Both the position numbers and the translations under genes were made by a program. From NCBI RefSeq assembly GCF_003286085.1, contig NW_020825322.1:1-64000 (forward strand): DNA of 64,000 nucleotides, written 5' to 3'. This document shows, piece by piece, positions 38,001 to 50,699 of this stretch. Source of the stretch: Drosophila persimilis. Lineage: Eukaryota > Arthropoda > Insecta > Diptera > Drosophilidae. Positions within the stretch are counted from its first letter, which is position 1. The number at the start of each line of letters is the position of its first letter. The notes under the pieces were generated by a model. It saw nothing but the letters and a program-made list of their open reading frames with translations. It was not told the origin of the DNA and made no database searches.

Positions 38001-41000
38001 GATTTCGTGTCTCGCAATTGGACAATGGAAAATGGAATGGACATCTCGGCCGTAATCAGTTTCCATTAACCAAACAGACTACTCGTACGAATAGATCCGA
38101 ATCGGTACGAGATATTATATATTATAGTATTGTATGTACACAATTAACGTGTCTCTCTTTTGGTGGTAATGACGATCGCGTGAAGGATGCGAACGGCACA
38201 CCGTCTCCGGCTCCGACTCCGTGCCCATTTCTCACTTTCGGTAAATTAAATTCGCATAAGCAAAATCAGCAAAGAAAAACGATACGAAGATGAAAATGAA
38301 ACTGAAACTGAAACGAAACGGAACAAAAGGCCAAAAGCAAGACAAAACGCTGCCAATGGCCCATGACAGTAAGTAATGGCGTGGAGGGGAGGAGGGGGGC
38401 GAAGGGGAGGCCGAGACAGGCACACGACGACTGTGGCGAAATGAGACGACATTAAAATGACCAAAAAACTGCAAAAGCTATTTGGCTTTTTGGCTTTTTC
38501 GGGGTGTCTAATCGCGGACGAGCCATCAAAATGTGGCCAAGCAATGATGACGAGAAGAGAGTGTCTTTGGCTTTGGCTTTGGCTTTGGCTTTTGCTTCGT
38601 TGGACTGTTACAATTGAATACAAATCAAATGAAAAGTAATCGGAAGATACAAAACCACTCGTAAATGAACGCACACCCAACGAATACAGAAAAACACACA
38701 CATTTCAGAGTTAACTAAAACTTTCTTTCATGTTGGGGCAGGTTCCGGATAGAGACCAACAGAGCCACGGCTCTATTTTAATTGGTTTCAAATTCTTTGT
38801 AGCTACCTAAAGGAAATGAATGCAAAATTGTGAAGGGTACTCGTAAAAGCTGATGGCATAGTGCCTGCAAACTCCATAATCGAATTCTCTAAGTAATTCT
38901 CTCTGAATTCTATAGTTGAGAGTGTGCTGGCGCCATAGGCTGATCTTTGGCCGTAACAAAATCATTCCATTAAGCTCTATGGTCCGCGAAATCTGCTGCC
39001 ATTCCCCATGCCCTGCTAATTGATATAGCGACGACTAGAGGACCCCACCTCCAGTGGGGGGACACAAAGGGACGAGTGCTGAAGCTGGGGCTGGGGCAGG
39101 GGCCGTGCAAATACAATTTGCGAGCCACGAAAGCCAATAGGTTTCGCACAACAAAAGACACACCGCATGCAGGGGCTGGATAAGTGGTCAATGGTCAATG
39201 GCTGATGGCTGATGGAAGGCCAATGGAGGCCGGGCAGGCGCAAAGCCTCTCATACCAGGATGCCCGCATCGCATCGCATCGCATCGCAGAGACGCTTTAA
39301 ACTTTCAATAACAATGAGATGAAAGTTAGATGCTGTCTGGTGCTTGGGGCATGGGGCAGGGGCAGGAGCAGGGATAGCTGGATAGATTGAAGAGGAAGTT
39401 GCCCCTAAGTGGGTGCACATGCCGCTGCCTCTCAGTCTTTGTACGCGGAAGTCAGAAGGAAGACTCAAGGCATGGAAATCTGTACCAAAAATGCTCGACT
39501 ATGTGGTACCCAATTCAGAGGCCAACCAATGTTCCAAAGAAGCTTTCTTTCATTTCCAGTCCCGCAAAGACTTCATATTCTTCTAACATTCCTTTGCCTA
39601 ATATACCCCTTGGGGTATTCCCTTTCTTTGGGATATACGCGGCTCAACAATGGCTATGACTCGTTCTTTCTCTCTCTCAAATTCTGTTGGCTTTGTTAGC
39701 TGCAATTGTTTTGACCCCGCCAGAGCAACGACAACGTCAACGACAACGGCAACGGCAACGAAAACAGCCAGGAATTGTAGCTACTTTTTCGCCATGTTCA
39801 TTGTATAGTATATCTTTTTTCATGGCGCTCATTTTGTAGGTTTTTTTTCTTGCTCCTCTGTGCATACGCGAGTCCTGCTGGGATTGGGGTTGGGCTTAGA
39901 GGGTGCTCCTTCTAACAAGGACAATTTTCCAGGCTGCACTTTTGTTGCTCTGTTGTTGGGGCTGTCTGTCTGTCTGTCTGTCTGTCTGTCGGGTTGTAGT
40001 TCTTCAAGAGCTTAGGAAGGCAAACAGAGAGACAACCACCACTTGGTGACGGGGGAGGGACAAGGGAGCGACAGGACAGACAAACTGAATGTAATTTCTC
40101 CTAAGGACATCAACTAAGCAAATACACAACGAGTGGGTTTTAGCAGGAGTCCCCCCAAGCCCCCCCAAACCCCAATCCCAAACCCCTATCCTTTTTCCCC
40201 TTCCCTTGTTTCTATTTCACTTTCCCTCTCCGCCTCTCTCTCTCTCTCTCTCTGGGCCACCCTGTCGCTCTGTGTTTGTCAGTGTTGTATACCGGCTAAG
40301 GCATTATTATTATTTCATTTTTCTATTATTTTTTTCTCGTTTCTTTTTTTTGGTTTTGGTGGGGTGGGGTCTTGTTCTTTGTCATGTTCTGCGAGTCGCC
40401 AGCTGTAAACATTTTTCACCGCTAGTTTGGGAGACCCATTCTCTTTCTCTTGGCTTTCTCTTCTCTCGCCTGTCCTGGACAAATCAGTTTATGTTACATT
40501 TTTTCCCTTGGCTTTTTGTCTCCCAAAAGTTTTCCTCGCTCGTTCTTTCCTTCTTATTTCACGCGTCTAAAGTTACACAAATAAAATGAAATTTCTTTCG
40601 ACTCATAAACAATAAGAATGACAGGCCAGTGTCGTCGCGAGGGAGAAAGCCAAGCAAATACAGAGCGACAGTAGAGAATGAGAGAGTGTGGGAGAGAGAG
40701 CGTGGAAGAAAGCAGTCCTAAGCCTGGCTTAGGGTCCCTGTCAGCTGTTGTCAACCAGTTGTTGCGGAAGAGCTGCTGCTGCTGCTGCTGGACAAGCTTA
40801 TAGCGCACTGATGATGCATAGCTACATATAATATTTTACCAAATAAGGGTACACTTTTCGTAAAACTTGCAGCTCTATTGCCATCCAAAATCACAGAAGA
40901 AAATTACAAATTATATCACAACTGCACAACAGTATTAGCAACGTGCATCCACGCGATTGGGCACCCATGAAGTACAATATACTTCCAAAAATGTATGAGC

Positions 41001-41130
41001 TTCTACCCACCATGTGGTACACTTGTCCTTTGATTTGAACTGTGAACTTTTTCTGTTTCTCCGAGCGATGCCATTTGGAAGCGTGATTTGAATGGCCGAG
41101 TGGACTTCAGGAACAGCTTGTATTCTTGAT
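35060..41130. other. Gene-free stretch
   Basis: No gene supported. A 145-codon minus-strand frame at 35248-35685 has no feature I recognise. Contains ACACACC repeats near 35305-35335, a T-run at 36168-36179, GGCTTT repeats (about 38569-38600), GCATC repeats (about 39268-39288), a (TGTC)n run (39962-39990), a pyrimidine-rich plus-strand block (about 40140-40570) that includes (CT)n at 40234-40253, and CTG repeats near 40770-40790. Confidence 0.5.
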
Positions 41131-41326
41131 CCGTGACCAATCAGCACTTTCGGATGAGCGGAATATTCAATAAGCAACGCGTTCCGTGACCAATCAGCAC
41201 TTTCGAATGAGCGGAATATTCAATAAGCAACCCGTTTAATGGTCCTGGTGGCATCTGAATTTCGGGTGGTTGCACTTTGCCCGATGCATGACCAATCAGC
41301 ACTTTCGGATGAGCGGAATATTCAAT
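41131..41326. repeat. 53-bp tandem repeat, two full units plus a separated partial unit
   Basis: Units at 41131-41183 and 41184-41236 are adjacent and differ at only two positions. A third, 38-bp partial copy lies at 41289-41326 after a unique spacer. The shared core is TGACCAATCAGCACTTTCGG followed by ATGAGCGGAATATTCAAT; it contains a CCAAT-box word. The unit length is not a multiple of three, so conserved translation across units is not expected. Confidence 0.88.
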
Positions 41327-44300
41327 CTCTGACTCGTATTTGAATGCGAGACTGACAAACGAAGCTTATGGAAATACTCGATGTACTTGTGTGCGTTGTC
41401 GACCATTTTCTCTGAGAGTGCATAATTTTAGGACCCATACTCAGATCAAGCTTCAATATGCTGACACCGAGTATCGGGTCTTGTTTCCGCTGATTATCTT
41501 TGGGTGACCTCTCCGTCCAATCGCTATACGCCAATCGGTGGCATTGTTTGCGCTATCCATCTCTTTTCGGCTTTCAAATATCAATTTGATTTAGATTTTT
41601 CTCAAAGAGTTTACTGGAAGGCAATAAAAACAATACGATTACCTTTATCAGTTTCAGGTTTTCTGATTTTTTCCGCCACATGCCCTTCCCCCCCACCCCA
41701 TTCCATGTGTGCTCCTTTGGAAATTCCTTTTCTCTTTTCTTTCTGTAAATTTGTTTCGAATGTTTTGAGATTTCCATCTGCACTCACACCACTCCACACA
41801 CGCACACACACGCACACACACGCACACGAGCACGCACACACTCTCAGGCGCTGGCGTTTTGAATGTTGTTCCATGGCTCTCCGTAGGCGAGGAAAAGTTT
41901 TACGTAACTTGGCCTGATTCGATGATATAAAAGAAAGTTTGACATGTGTAGCAGCCCGTCATTGAATGCAGCAGCGAAAAAATTGTATTCCATTTGAGGG
42001 ACCAAAAAAAAAAAAAAAATAAGCAAAATACATACCAAAACAAAAAGAAAGAAACAATTTTGAACCGAAGGCAAAGTAAACTTTTTTTCGTCATTCGTCC
42101 TGTGGGATGGCGATGCAGAGCAGCAGCAGGCAATTGTCTCGTGTTCCGCCTGATAAAACACAACAAGAACATAATTTATTTCCCAAAAAATAAAACTTGA
42201 AAATAACACGAACGCAGAAACGCAGAAACGCAGAAAATGTATATAAAATGTAATAAAACCAAAACGAAATTCTAGCATTTTGGGCGCGGAATTTGTTGGA
42301 TTGGATGATATACCCCCCCCTAAGATGCAATGACTCGTGCCTACTGGCAGATTTGGAATATAATTGGGATATATACTCGTAATAGATATATTTTGGCCCC
42401 TTCTTTGCCCCTGCAAAGGCAAAGGGTTCGAGTGGAAGGATGTGCGGAGGGATGTGCCCTCTTTCAAGGCTCTAATGCTGGCCCCATGATTTCGCCGATA
42501 GTGAAAGAGACTCACGCAATTTACGCACTGCCAGCAATTAGCAGGAGATGGCCATGAGATGATGAAAAAGAGTGGCTGCTGCAGCATTGAAGCGCCTTCT
42601 AGGTTCTGGCTTCTGGGCTGACAACTTTCGACAATTAAGTGCAACAACGTGACCGGAAAACACAAGCTAAAGGACGGATCCCCACCCCCACTCCCACCCC
42701 CACCCCCAAGCACCCAGCAGCAGCCCACCCACAAAAGTGGCGGCCGCCCAGAGGACGGCCAACGAGGAAAAAAACCAAAAGAACCGAAAGACCGAAAAGC
42801 AAGGCAAAACGGAATCGAGCATCGGCATCAGTAGCCGCACCAGCATCAGCACCAGCATCAGAATACTCGTAGAAGCTGAAAATGCAGTTTTCTGCGGAGT
42901 GGAAAGCCAAGGCAACCGCATCATAACTGCCAATGCAAGGCGCGTGCTAGAGACGATCCCAAAAATCCACAAATTTAAGGCTTCCCTCAGTCCGACAGAC
43001 AGGAGAGATGGGGGCCAGGGGGCCAGGCGGCCAGGCGGCCGAGAAAAGACTTAATAAACTATGGCATCTCGGATGGATTGATGTCCGTACTAGGAGCTAA
43101 CCAGTACTGAAAATTAACTTTAAATAGAGTTGGGACTGCCTTCCATTCTTCGAGTACTCTATAAGAAATGCGGGGGAACATTCCATTAGAGCCACACACC
43201 TATTACAATCTGATTGAGAGTAATTCTTCTCCGCTTCAGGGTTTCCATTTCAGGGCATCTAAAAGCAATCAATGAAGGACGCTCTGTTTCGGCAGCTCCA
43301 ACTCTTGCCTCAATCACATTGTGGCATGGAATATACAGGATATTTAATAAGAATGGTTTATTTGCTTATAGCCAACTGTTATGTATCTTTCTTCGATTCC
43401 TATTCGATGTGATCCGATCCAGTACAACAGCCACTTCGCTTGGCGACTGGCAGTGCGGCAGAGAGCATCGGAGGAAACCACTTCCGTTCCAAAACTCTTT
43501 TCGGAAATTGCCCCCAAGGCACAATTCTCTTTCGGGGCGAAAGACGCGTTAATCATGATGTTTAAGACCCAGAAGGGCAGGGCGGGTCCTTGCCATTCAT
43601 CTGGCGGAGCACAAAAGTGCAAGCCCTGCAATCGGTGCAACCGAATATACAATATATTTGCATGTTGATCGCTGCCAGAGCATTGCAATTTACGAGTAGG
43701 GGAGACCCTCGCCTCGGCCTCTCGCTCTCCCTCCTGTCCTTTTCCCGTGTGTGGGCCAGGTGGGCCCTGGCAATGACGTTCGACGGTAATAAAACTGTCA
43801 ACAGTGTCAATGGCACCACCCACACCTTGCAAGCCGCCAACTATCGTACCTTGCAACCGCCAGCACCGCTGCTGCATACAAAAGTTTCGTGAGGGAAAAG
43901 GCAACGATTTATTGTTGGTTTTCGGCTGCCGTCGGGCGATTGCCTTCGGAGAAGGACCTTGGCCACACACAAACACAAAAGAGCCGCAGCAAAAGATTCA
44001 TGGCAATGCGATTTTAACAGCCATTCGCCCTGTCTGCCTCTCCCTCCCTCTCCCCCTCTTCGAGGCAGCTGAAAATACACTCGCCAATTGGCAACTCTGT
44101 GGCCGGGCCCGGGTCCGGGTCGATGCGCTCCGGGCCTCCATTGGCAGTGGTCAGCAATTGGACAATATAGCCTGCCATTACATGGGAACACGGGGCATGC
44201 TTGGAGAGATCATAGGAAGCAGGTGGGAGTGGAATGGGAACCCGAAACCCCAAGGAATACCCCTTCTGTACAAAAGTATGATTTCGCACACCGATCTCCC

Positions 44301-46370
44301 GTCTTTCCCCACAAATCTAGAAGATAGTCCCCATTTCAGGCTACCGATTTCGTTTGTTTTGGCGACCGCCAAAGTCAAGAGCCACCGCTGTTGTAATCGG
44401 CTTACTCATGGCCTGGGAAGATTGCGGGAGGCTGCATACCTACCATTCCCCCATTGCAGTGCCCATTAAGCTATGCCACGCGAGGGCAAGGCATATTGAA
44501 GTGCCACCAATCCCGAACTGAGTCCCATGCCATGCCGAAGCGTTGCCCCGAAGCGACGTTAAATGCTACAATTTAAGCGGATTTTACAATGCCGCATATA
44601 GTAGAGGCATGTATCGAGGAGAGAGTGGCAGAGTGCAGAGTAGTGGACAGTGCAGAGTGGAGAGTGGATAGTGGAGAGGATGAGAAGCTCCATGGGGAGC
44701 GAGTGTCCATTAAATACCCCATGCGGGGGCAGCAACAAGATTGCCTGTTTTGTTGAACTTGTGACTGGGAGTCTGGGACTTGTAGTCCCTTCACTTTCCT
44801 TCAGAGAGCTTCAGAGATTGCCCAATTGTATTTGGGTCAGTGTTACTTTTGCTCCACGACAAACATTGTACAACGTTTTCATTTTCATTTCTTTCTATGT
44901 TGCCGGTTTGCTGGTCTGCTGGCTTGCTGGCTTGCTGGTTTGCTATTTTGTCGTCTTGTTGGTTGGTTGGTCGGTTGGTTCGTTGGTCGGCTGCTTGTTT
45001 CGTGTGGCATTGGCAATGGCAAAACATTTGCCTGGCAGTTCAGTTCAGTACGTTCTGGCACTTCATTTCGCCTTCTTTGACCAAAATAAATTTCCCCAAC
45101 AGATAAATCACATTTTGCAAGACAGCCCGAGATCTAAGGGAAAACAATTGCGTGGCGGGGGCGAGGTGCACGGCACGAGAGGTCAGGACACACAGGCTAC
45201 CAATTAGATTGCTCTTGGCAGTACATTTCGCTGTGAGTGGAACCAGTATCTCAGTATCTCAGTATCTCGTTGCCAAAAGAGAAGGCTCTTCAGAAAGAGG
45301 CAATATCCTTGCCAATTGCAGCAGACACAAAGACCCTACGAACGTATCCATTTTCCATTTGTGCTGTGAACATATCGGCGATAGATCTGCGAATATGCTT
45401 GGCAAACATCTGGGCAAAATCAGTATACCCTCCTCCTTGAAGAGCACATCTGCATTAAGCAGGCCTCGGAGTCTGTTTGGCCAGCAGCAGCAAACCGTAC
45501 CCGTACCCGTACCCACACCCGTACCCGTACCCACACCCACACCCGTACACCGAGGAATTATTAGTTAAGTTTTTGGGGCTACCATCAGGGGTTGGCCATC
45601 AAAGAGGATGTGTGTACCCTCTACTGCCGTACTCCCTACTCCTTGCTCCGCCAATCCCAACATTCATATCGTATCCCAGCCATAGCCCGCCATGATGATG
45701 CTGAGATTGAAAACTGTGTACAAATTTTTGGGTTTTTGTTTGAGCTTCTGGTTAGAAGCTACAGCTAGGGGCTTCGACTGGGTCTGGCTCTGGCTCTGGC
45801 TCTGGGTCGACTATTTGCACAAAAAATATTGATTGTTGCATGTAAATTGACTTAAATATGGCTTGTCCCACACACACACACACACAAACAGGCACGCACT
45901 CTACTCTCACAGGCACTAAGTGATAGAATGGCATGGAAGGGGATGGGATGGGATGGGATGGGATGGGATGGGATGGGAGGATGCTATCTGGTGCCTATTT
46001 CTCGTAGTTGGCATTGATGATGTTGCCATTTTCGGGGGCAGAGATATTTTCGTTGCACAAGGGCACAGAAGCATAGGCTCAGCCACTGGGGCCAGGCCTT
46101 GGCAACCTTTATGACTGCTGTTGCTGTGGCTGTGGCTGTGGCTGTCCTCTCTATGGCTATGGCTGGTCCGCAGTCCCGCCCATCCTGGCCACCGTATTCG
46201 GCTTTTCGACCCTCGATTCTCATTGAAATCAATAAGAGTTTGTTAGCTATTGCTATGGGCTTGTTTTTGAAAGAATAAAGACCCCTTGGAAATAAGAAGA
46301 AAAATAATTATTTGCTGTCTTACAGCACTGTGAATGATTTGGAGATGTTTTCCACTTTATTTAAGTTCAA
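41327..46370. other. Gene-free stretch
   Basis: No gene supported. Long open frames here (for example 296 codons, minus strand, 41844-42734) lack a proper ATG start and have low-complexity composition. Contains CACACG repeats (about 41788-41842), CCCCCA repeats (about 42680-42710), GCCTGCTGGCTTGCTGG-type tandem (44915-45000), GTACCC/CACCC repeats (45498-45548), a (GGGAT)n run (45941-45980) and TGTGGC repeats (about 46120-46145). Confidence 0.5.
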
Positions 46371-46685
46371 AGTCAACTAACATTGTATTTAATATATATT
46401 ATTTTAGTTAAATATATTAAAAATACCAATTTACATACACAGAAAATAATATTTTTTTTATTTTACTTTACTCTGAATATATCTGGAATTAATTTATATA
46501 AAAATATATATAGATAAATATAAGTATATACAGAGAAAAAAGCCCTTAGAATCCATTAGTTACACTAAGATTCAAATATTTATGCCATTTTATTTGCATA
46601 AATATATTCATAAATATTTTTTACATTTAAATTAAAATTTTTCATATTTAGATAAATATATTTTCCACAAATTTAATAAATTACT
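46371..46685. other. AT-rich block with a 10-bp hairpin
   Basis: About 315 bp that is almost entirely A and T, with an abrupt return to GC-rich sequence at 46686. It includes the inverted pair ATATTTATGC (46576-46585) and GCATAAATAT (46596-46605). No coding frame. It could be a matrix-attachment-like segment or remains of an AT-rich transposon; neither can be shown here. Confidence 0.5.
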
Positions 46686-49600
46686 GAGGGTCTTGCCTCG
46701 CTCACCGCCAACACCCGAAGATGCCAAAGATTCATGGCTAATATTTGTCCTATAAATTGTATGTTTCTAAATCGAATTTTAAAGAATTTCTAAACATGAT
46801 CCCGAGGGCTCTCAAATCCTGCCAGTCCATCGGCAGTTCTGTTTTTTGTATTTTTTTTTTTTGTCCTACCATTCACAGGGCATCCACTTGGCGCACATGT
46901 CTCGGAAGTCAATGTTGGGTATTGGTTTACCCTGCTCTAGTTGATTGCCATTGCTTTTTGCATTGATTTAACTTTTGCTGATTTCTGCGAGGCGTTTGGC
47001 TCCTCCTCCTCCACCGCCTCCGCCGCCTATGCTTCCGCATCCCAATTGGCAAATGTGCTCGCCCCCGATCCGATCCGATCCGATCCGATCCGAAGAGCAA
47101 AGTACTGACTGCTCTGCCTTTTTGCACATCCCCAGACGTTCCTTTTGCTCCTACTGCCTGCTGTCCTGTCCTGTCCTGTCCTGGCAGTGGTGTGGTGTTG
47201 TTGTTGCTATAATTCGATTAGATTTTGTTTCAGATTACAGATTCAATTTAAATTTCAATCATGAATTGTAGCATTTTGCAATGGCATGACCAGAGGGGAT
47301 TCCCACCACCATACAGCCATACAGCCATAGACCCATACACCATACACGAATACACCAATCTCCATTCTCCATTCTTGATTCGAAGGCAGGACGACACAGA
47401 GGACAGAGGACAAGGGGCTGGGGCTGGGGCTGGGGATATGGCTATGGCTATGGCTATGACTGTGGGCATGGGCTGCGTGTTTGCGGTTTGATTTAGATTT
47501 CATGCTTGTTAACACATCGTTTGCAGGACCCTAGCCGGAACTCGTCTCCTTCTGTTTGGGTTTTTTTGGGAGCTTTAAATCCTTCGATTCTCACAATTCA
47601 TAAGCAAAATGAAAGGGAAACCAGAGCGTTGGGCGGCTCTGGCTCTGGCTCTGGCTCTGGCAAATCCAATCAACTAGCAATTGCAATATAAACGCGTTGA
47701 CAAGGAGTTTTTGGGAGGACTGACGGGGACCACCTGCCGGGGGACCACCCCACGAGACAGAGAGAGAGAGAGAGAGGGAGAGAGAGAGAGAGTACTTGGC
47801 GCAACAAAAAGCGAAACAGCTACAGAAACAGAGAGAGGAAGAGATGTGAAAAGGTTGCCCAGAATGCCCGATGAGAGGACTAGGACAAAAGGCATCGTCG
47901 TGGCCGTGTCTCCTGTTCCTCTTCCTGTTCCTCTCTGGCTGTTCCTCCGCCGCCCCACCATCCAGCATAAAAGTTAAATTTTGTGGAAAAATGCATTCAT
48001 GTGCATCGAGCAGTGAATCCGATGGAGCCTGCAATGCGTTGCCCACTGCCAGGACACATACAGCCCACATTCACCCACACACAGGCGCACTCACTCACAC
48101 TCACACACTCACACACATTGTGTGCTTACATGTGTCGAAGTCGCTTCCGCCGAAGCTCATCCACACATCCGGCACCCATCGTGGCTGTGATGCCATGCCT
48201 TCGCCACTCCATGGCGGCCCTCTGTCTTGTTGCCATTGGCAACATTCCATGAAGGATGCGTTGCAATACGAGTGTGCGAGTGTGCGAGAAGGAGGCGCTT
48301 AGAAATATATTAGGCAGCCGCCAGCAGCAGCAGCATACACTGAGCAAAGGACTTACCAGATGCCATCCTGTCATTAGGCAGCTCATGCTGGGAAATTCTT
48401 TCAGTGTCTTTGGCCCTGGAAACTGCAGCAGCGGTTATTTAGCTCTTGCCTCTGCCCAACGTTGACGTTTTTCGCGGAAGTATTGAAAACATATTGAATG
48501 CTATAAATCTGCTCCACGACATCCACTGAACACGTCCACTGGAACTGCTCTGGATGTGGATGTGTGGATGTGTGGAGCAACAAATGAACGTCAATATGGT
48601 GGTCGGTTGTGGTCCCTAAAGAGCTGTGGAAATTAAAAGACATTCTTCAGACGCCAGACGGCAGACGGCAGGGATAGGGATGGTCCGGTCTGCCAATCAA
48701 TGAATTAGATAAATATTTTCACAGCAAATGGAACGTAATGAAAAGCATGCTTAAGTTTCACAAAAGCTAAATCAAACACCGACCACAGGACAGAGAAGAC
48801 AGGGGGAGCAAAATCGTCCAAGAAGCCAACTCAAGTGCATAGCCACAGGAATCACAAGTGGTGGAGTGGGAGGAGGAGGTGGCCAAAGGCTGGACTTTGG
48901 CCGATAAGGTATCGAATGGAGGTCAGGCCAGAGAGGCGGGCAATTAATCATGAAGAGCAGCGACAGAGAGATGGAGCCGCAGAGCAGAGCCGCCACAGAT
49001 AGAGCAGGCGAAGGAGTATCCACCGAAAAATTTCAACAAGAAAATGTCAAAATGCCAATTAATTAAATGAGCTTCGAAGAGGTGATTCGAGGAGTGTCCA
49101 CAGTGCGGATACGTAGCCACACTGACCGAATGGAGTGCCCAGACTTTGGCCAAACTTCTTCTCTGTCCAATGATTCGAGAGGGGAAGCGAACCAAGACAA
49201 AAGACAACAGACAACAGACAACAGACCAGAGACAAAAGACAAAAGAAGCCAACATACATCACATATTATTCATTTCGCTTGAAATTGACACAAACACTTA
49301 GGGCAACAATAACATGCCCCATTTATTCATGCCACACACACAGCACACACACAAACATAGTACGGAGCACAGCCCACAACCCTGCCCGTGTCTGGCAGAC
49401 AGCGATAGAGCTGAGAGGCAAAGCGAGCGTAAGATTACTGCCCTCTGAAGCTGTGTTTGCTGGCCATGTGAGAGACAAAAGAGACAAATGTCAAAGGGAA
49501 TCACCGAGCAGGGGGCTGAAAGAAAAATAAACCAGCGGAAGACTGGAGGGGATGATGCAACAATATGCTTCCCTTCCGTCTGCAGTTACCATTTCCGCTC

Positions 49601-50652
49601 CTCCGCTCTTCCGCTCTCCGCTTTTCGGCCGCGCAGAGAGAGGGCAAAGCCAGCGACATTTCAAGAATATATCGTCTCGAATATGTCGCTTGAATCAACT
49701 AACGAACACCAGGGACTTTTGATGTCTGAAATAATATTTCGATACAGTTTGTGTGTCGAGATCAATCGGAAGCAGAGGAAGCGGGAGGAGGGTCTATTTC
49801 GTGGAAGAAAAAGCCAACTAATGGCAGTTTAAACGTCTGTAAGCCAGTGCATCTTTCAGGCCAGCAAATGACAAATTAATCATCTTCATAACCGAATGAA
49901 GAGCCCACGCTTTTAACGGGTTCAAGTCGCAGCCCACCCACACCAGACAGACGGCTGTCTGGAATACGCTCGCGCTTCAAAAGAAAACTGCGACTGTGGC
50001 TTCCGCTTTTCCACTTTCCCTAACAGCCTCTCAAAAGCCTGTCATATTTGCAGCTGTTGTTCCGTGTGAAGGCTTCTGAGGCGAGGCGAGGCGTTGTCTG
50101 GCGAGGGGCCATACCGATGGAGCTCATCCCCAAGCACTCACAGATACACACAGACTGAGCTACAGACACAGCTACAGATACAGCTTCCACTCATGGAAAA
50201 CAAAGCGGGTGTCACACAGATCCGACTGCTCCGACTTGGTTGCTTGTTATCCTCGAGTCAGAGTCGCAGTCGGGGGCGTGGTAGGTGTCGGGCAAGGGGA
50301 CGAGGACGAGGACGAGGGCGAGGGCGGCAGGACCCCGGTCTATTGACAAATACGCAATTGACAGTTTGCAGCACGTAGAGAGCGCCATACAATAGCATAA
50401 CAGGCACGAACCAGGAGAGCAGTGCGGGGTAGGAGAGCGACTGAACAACCAACATGACACGCATGGAGATGGGAAGCACACACACACACACACACACGCA
50501 CATATGGGGAATATCCTGGTAATAGTTGGCATTACAACGCGTCACGGCATGTCACGGTGCGATGGGGAGGGGTAGGAAATTGATGGCAGGATGGCAGCTG
50601 CTTTGGGGTTTTTATTAACTGCCACCTAAAGAGGAGCCAAAAGTGTATGCAT

Positions 50653-50699
<47 letters not shown>

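Noticed and set aside
41844-42734. 296-codon minus-strand open frame
   Set aside because: It starts at GTG rather than ATG, changes character along its length and includes poly-Gly and poly-Phe from simple sequence. It looks like a chance absence of stops.
43344-44469. 210-codon minus- and 221-codon plus-strand frames
   Set aside because: Overlapping frames on opposite strands with no motif, signal peptide or splice support.
47756-47800. Polycomb response element suggested by GAGAG clusters
   Set aside because: GA runs here are plain microsatellites; no convincing combination with PHO-type sites was seen.
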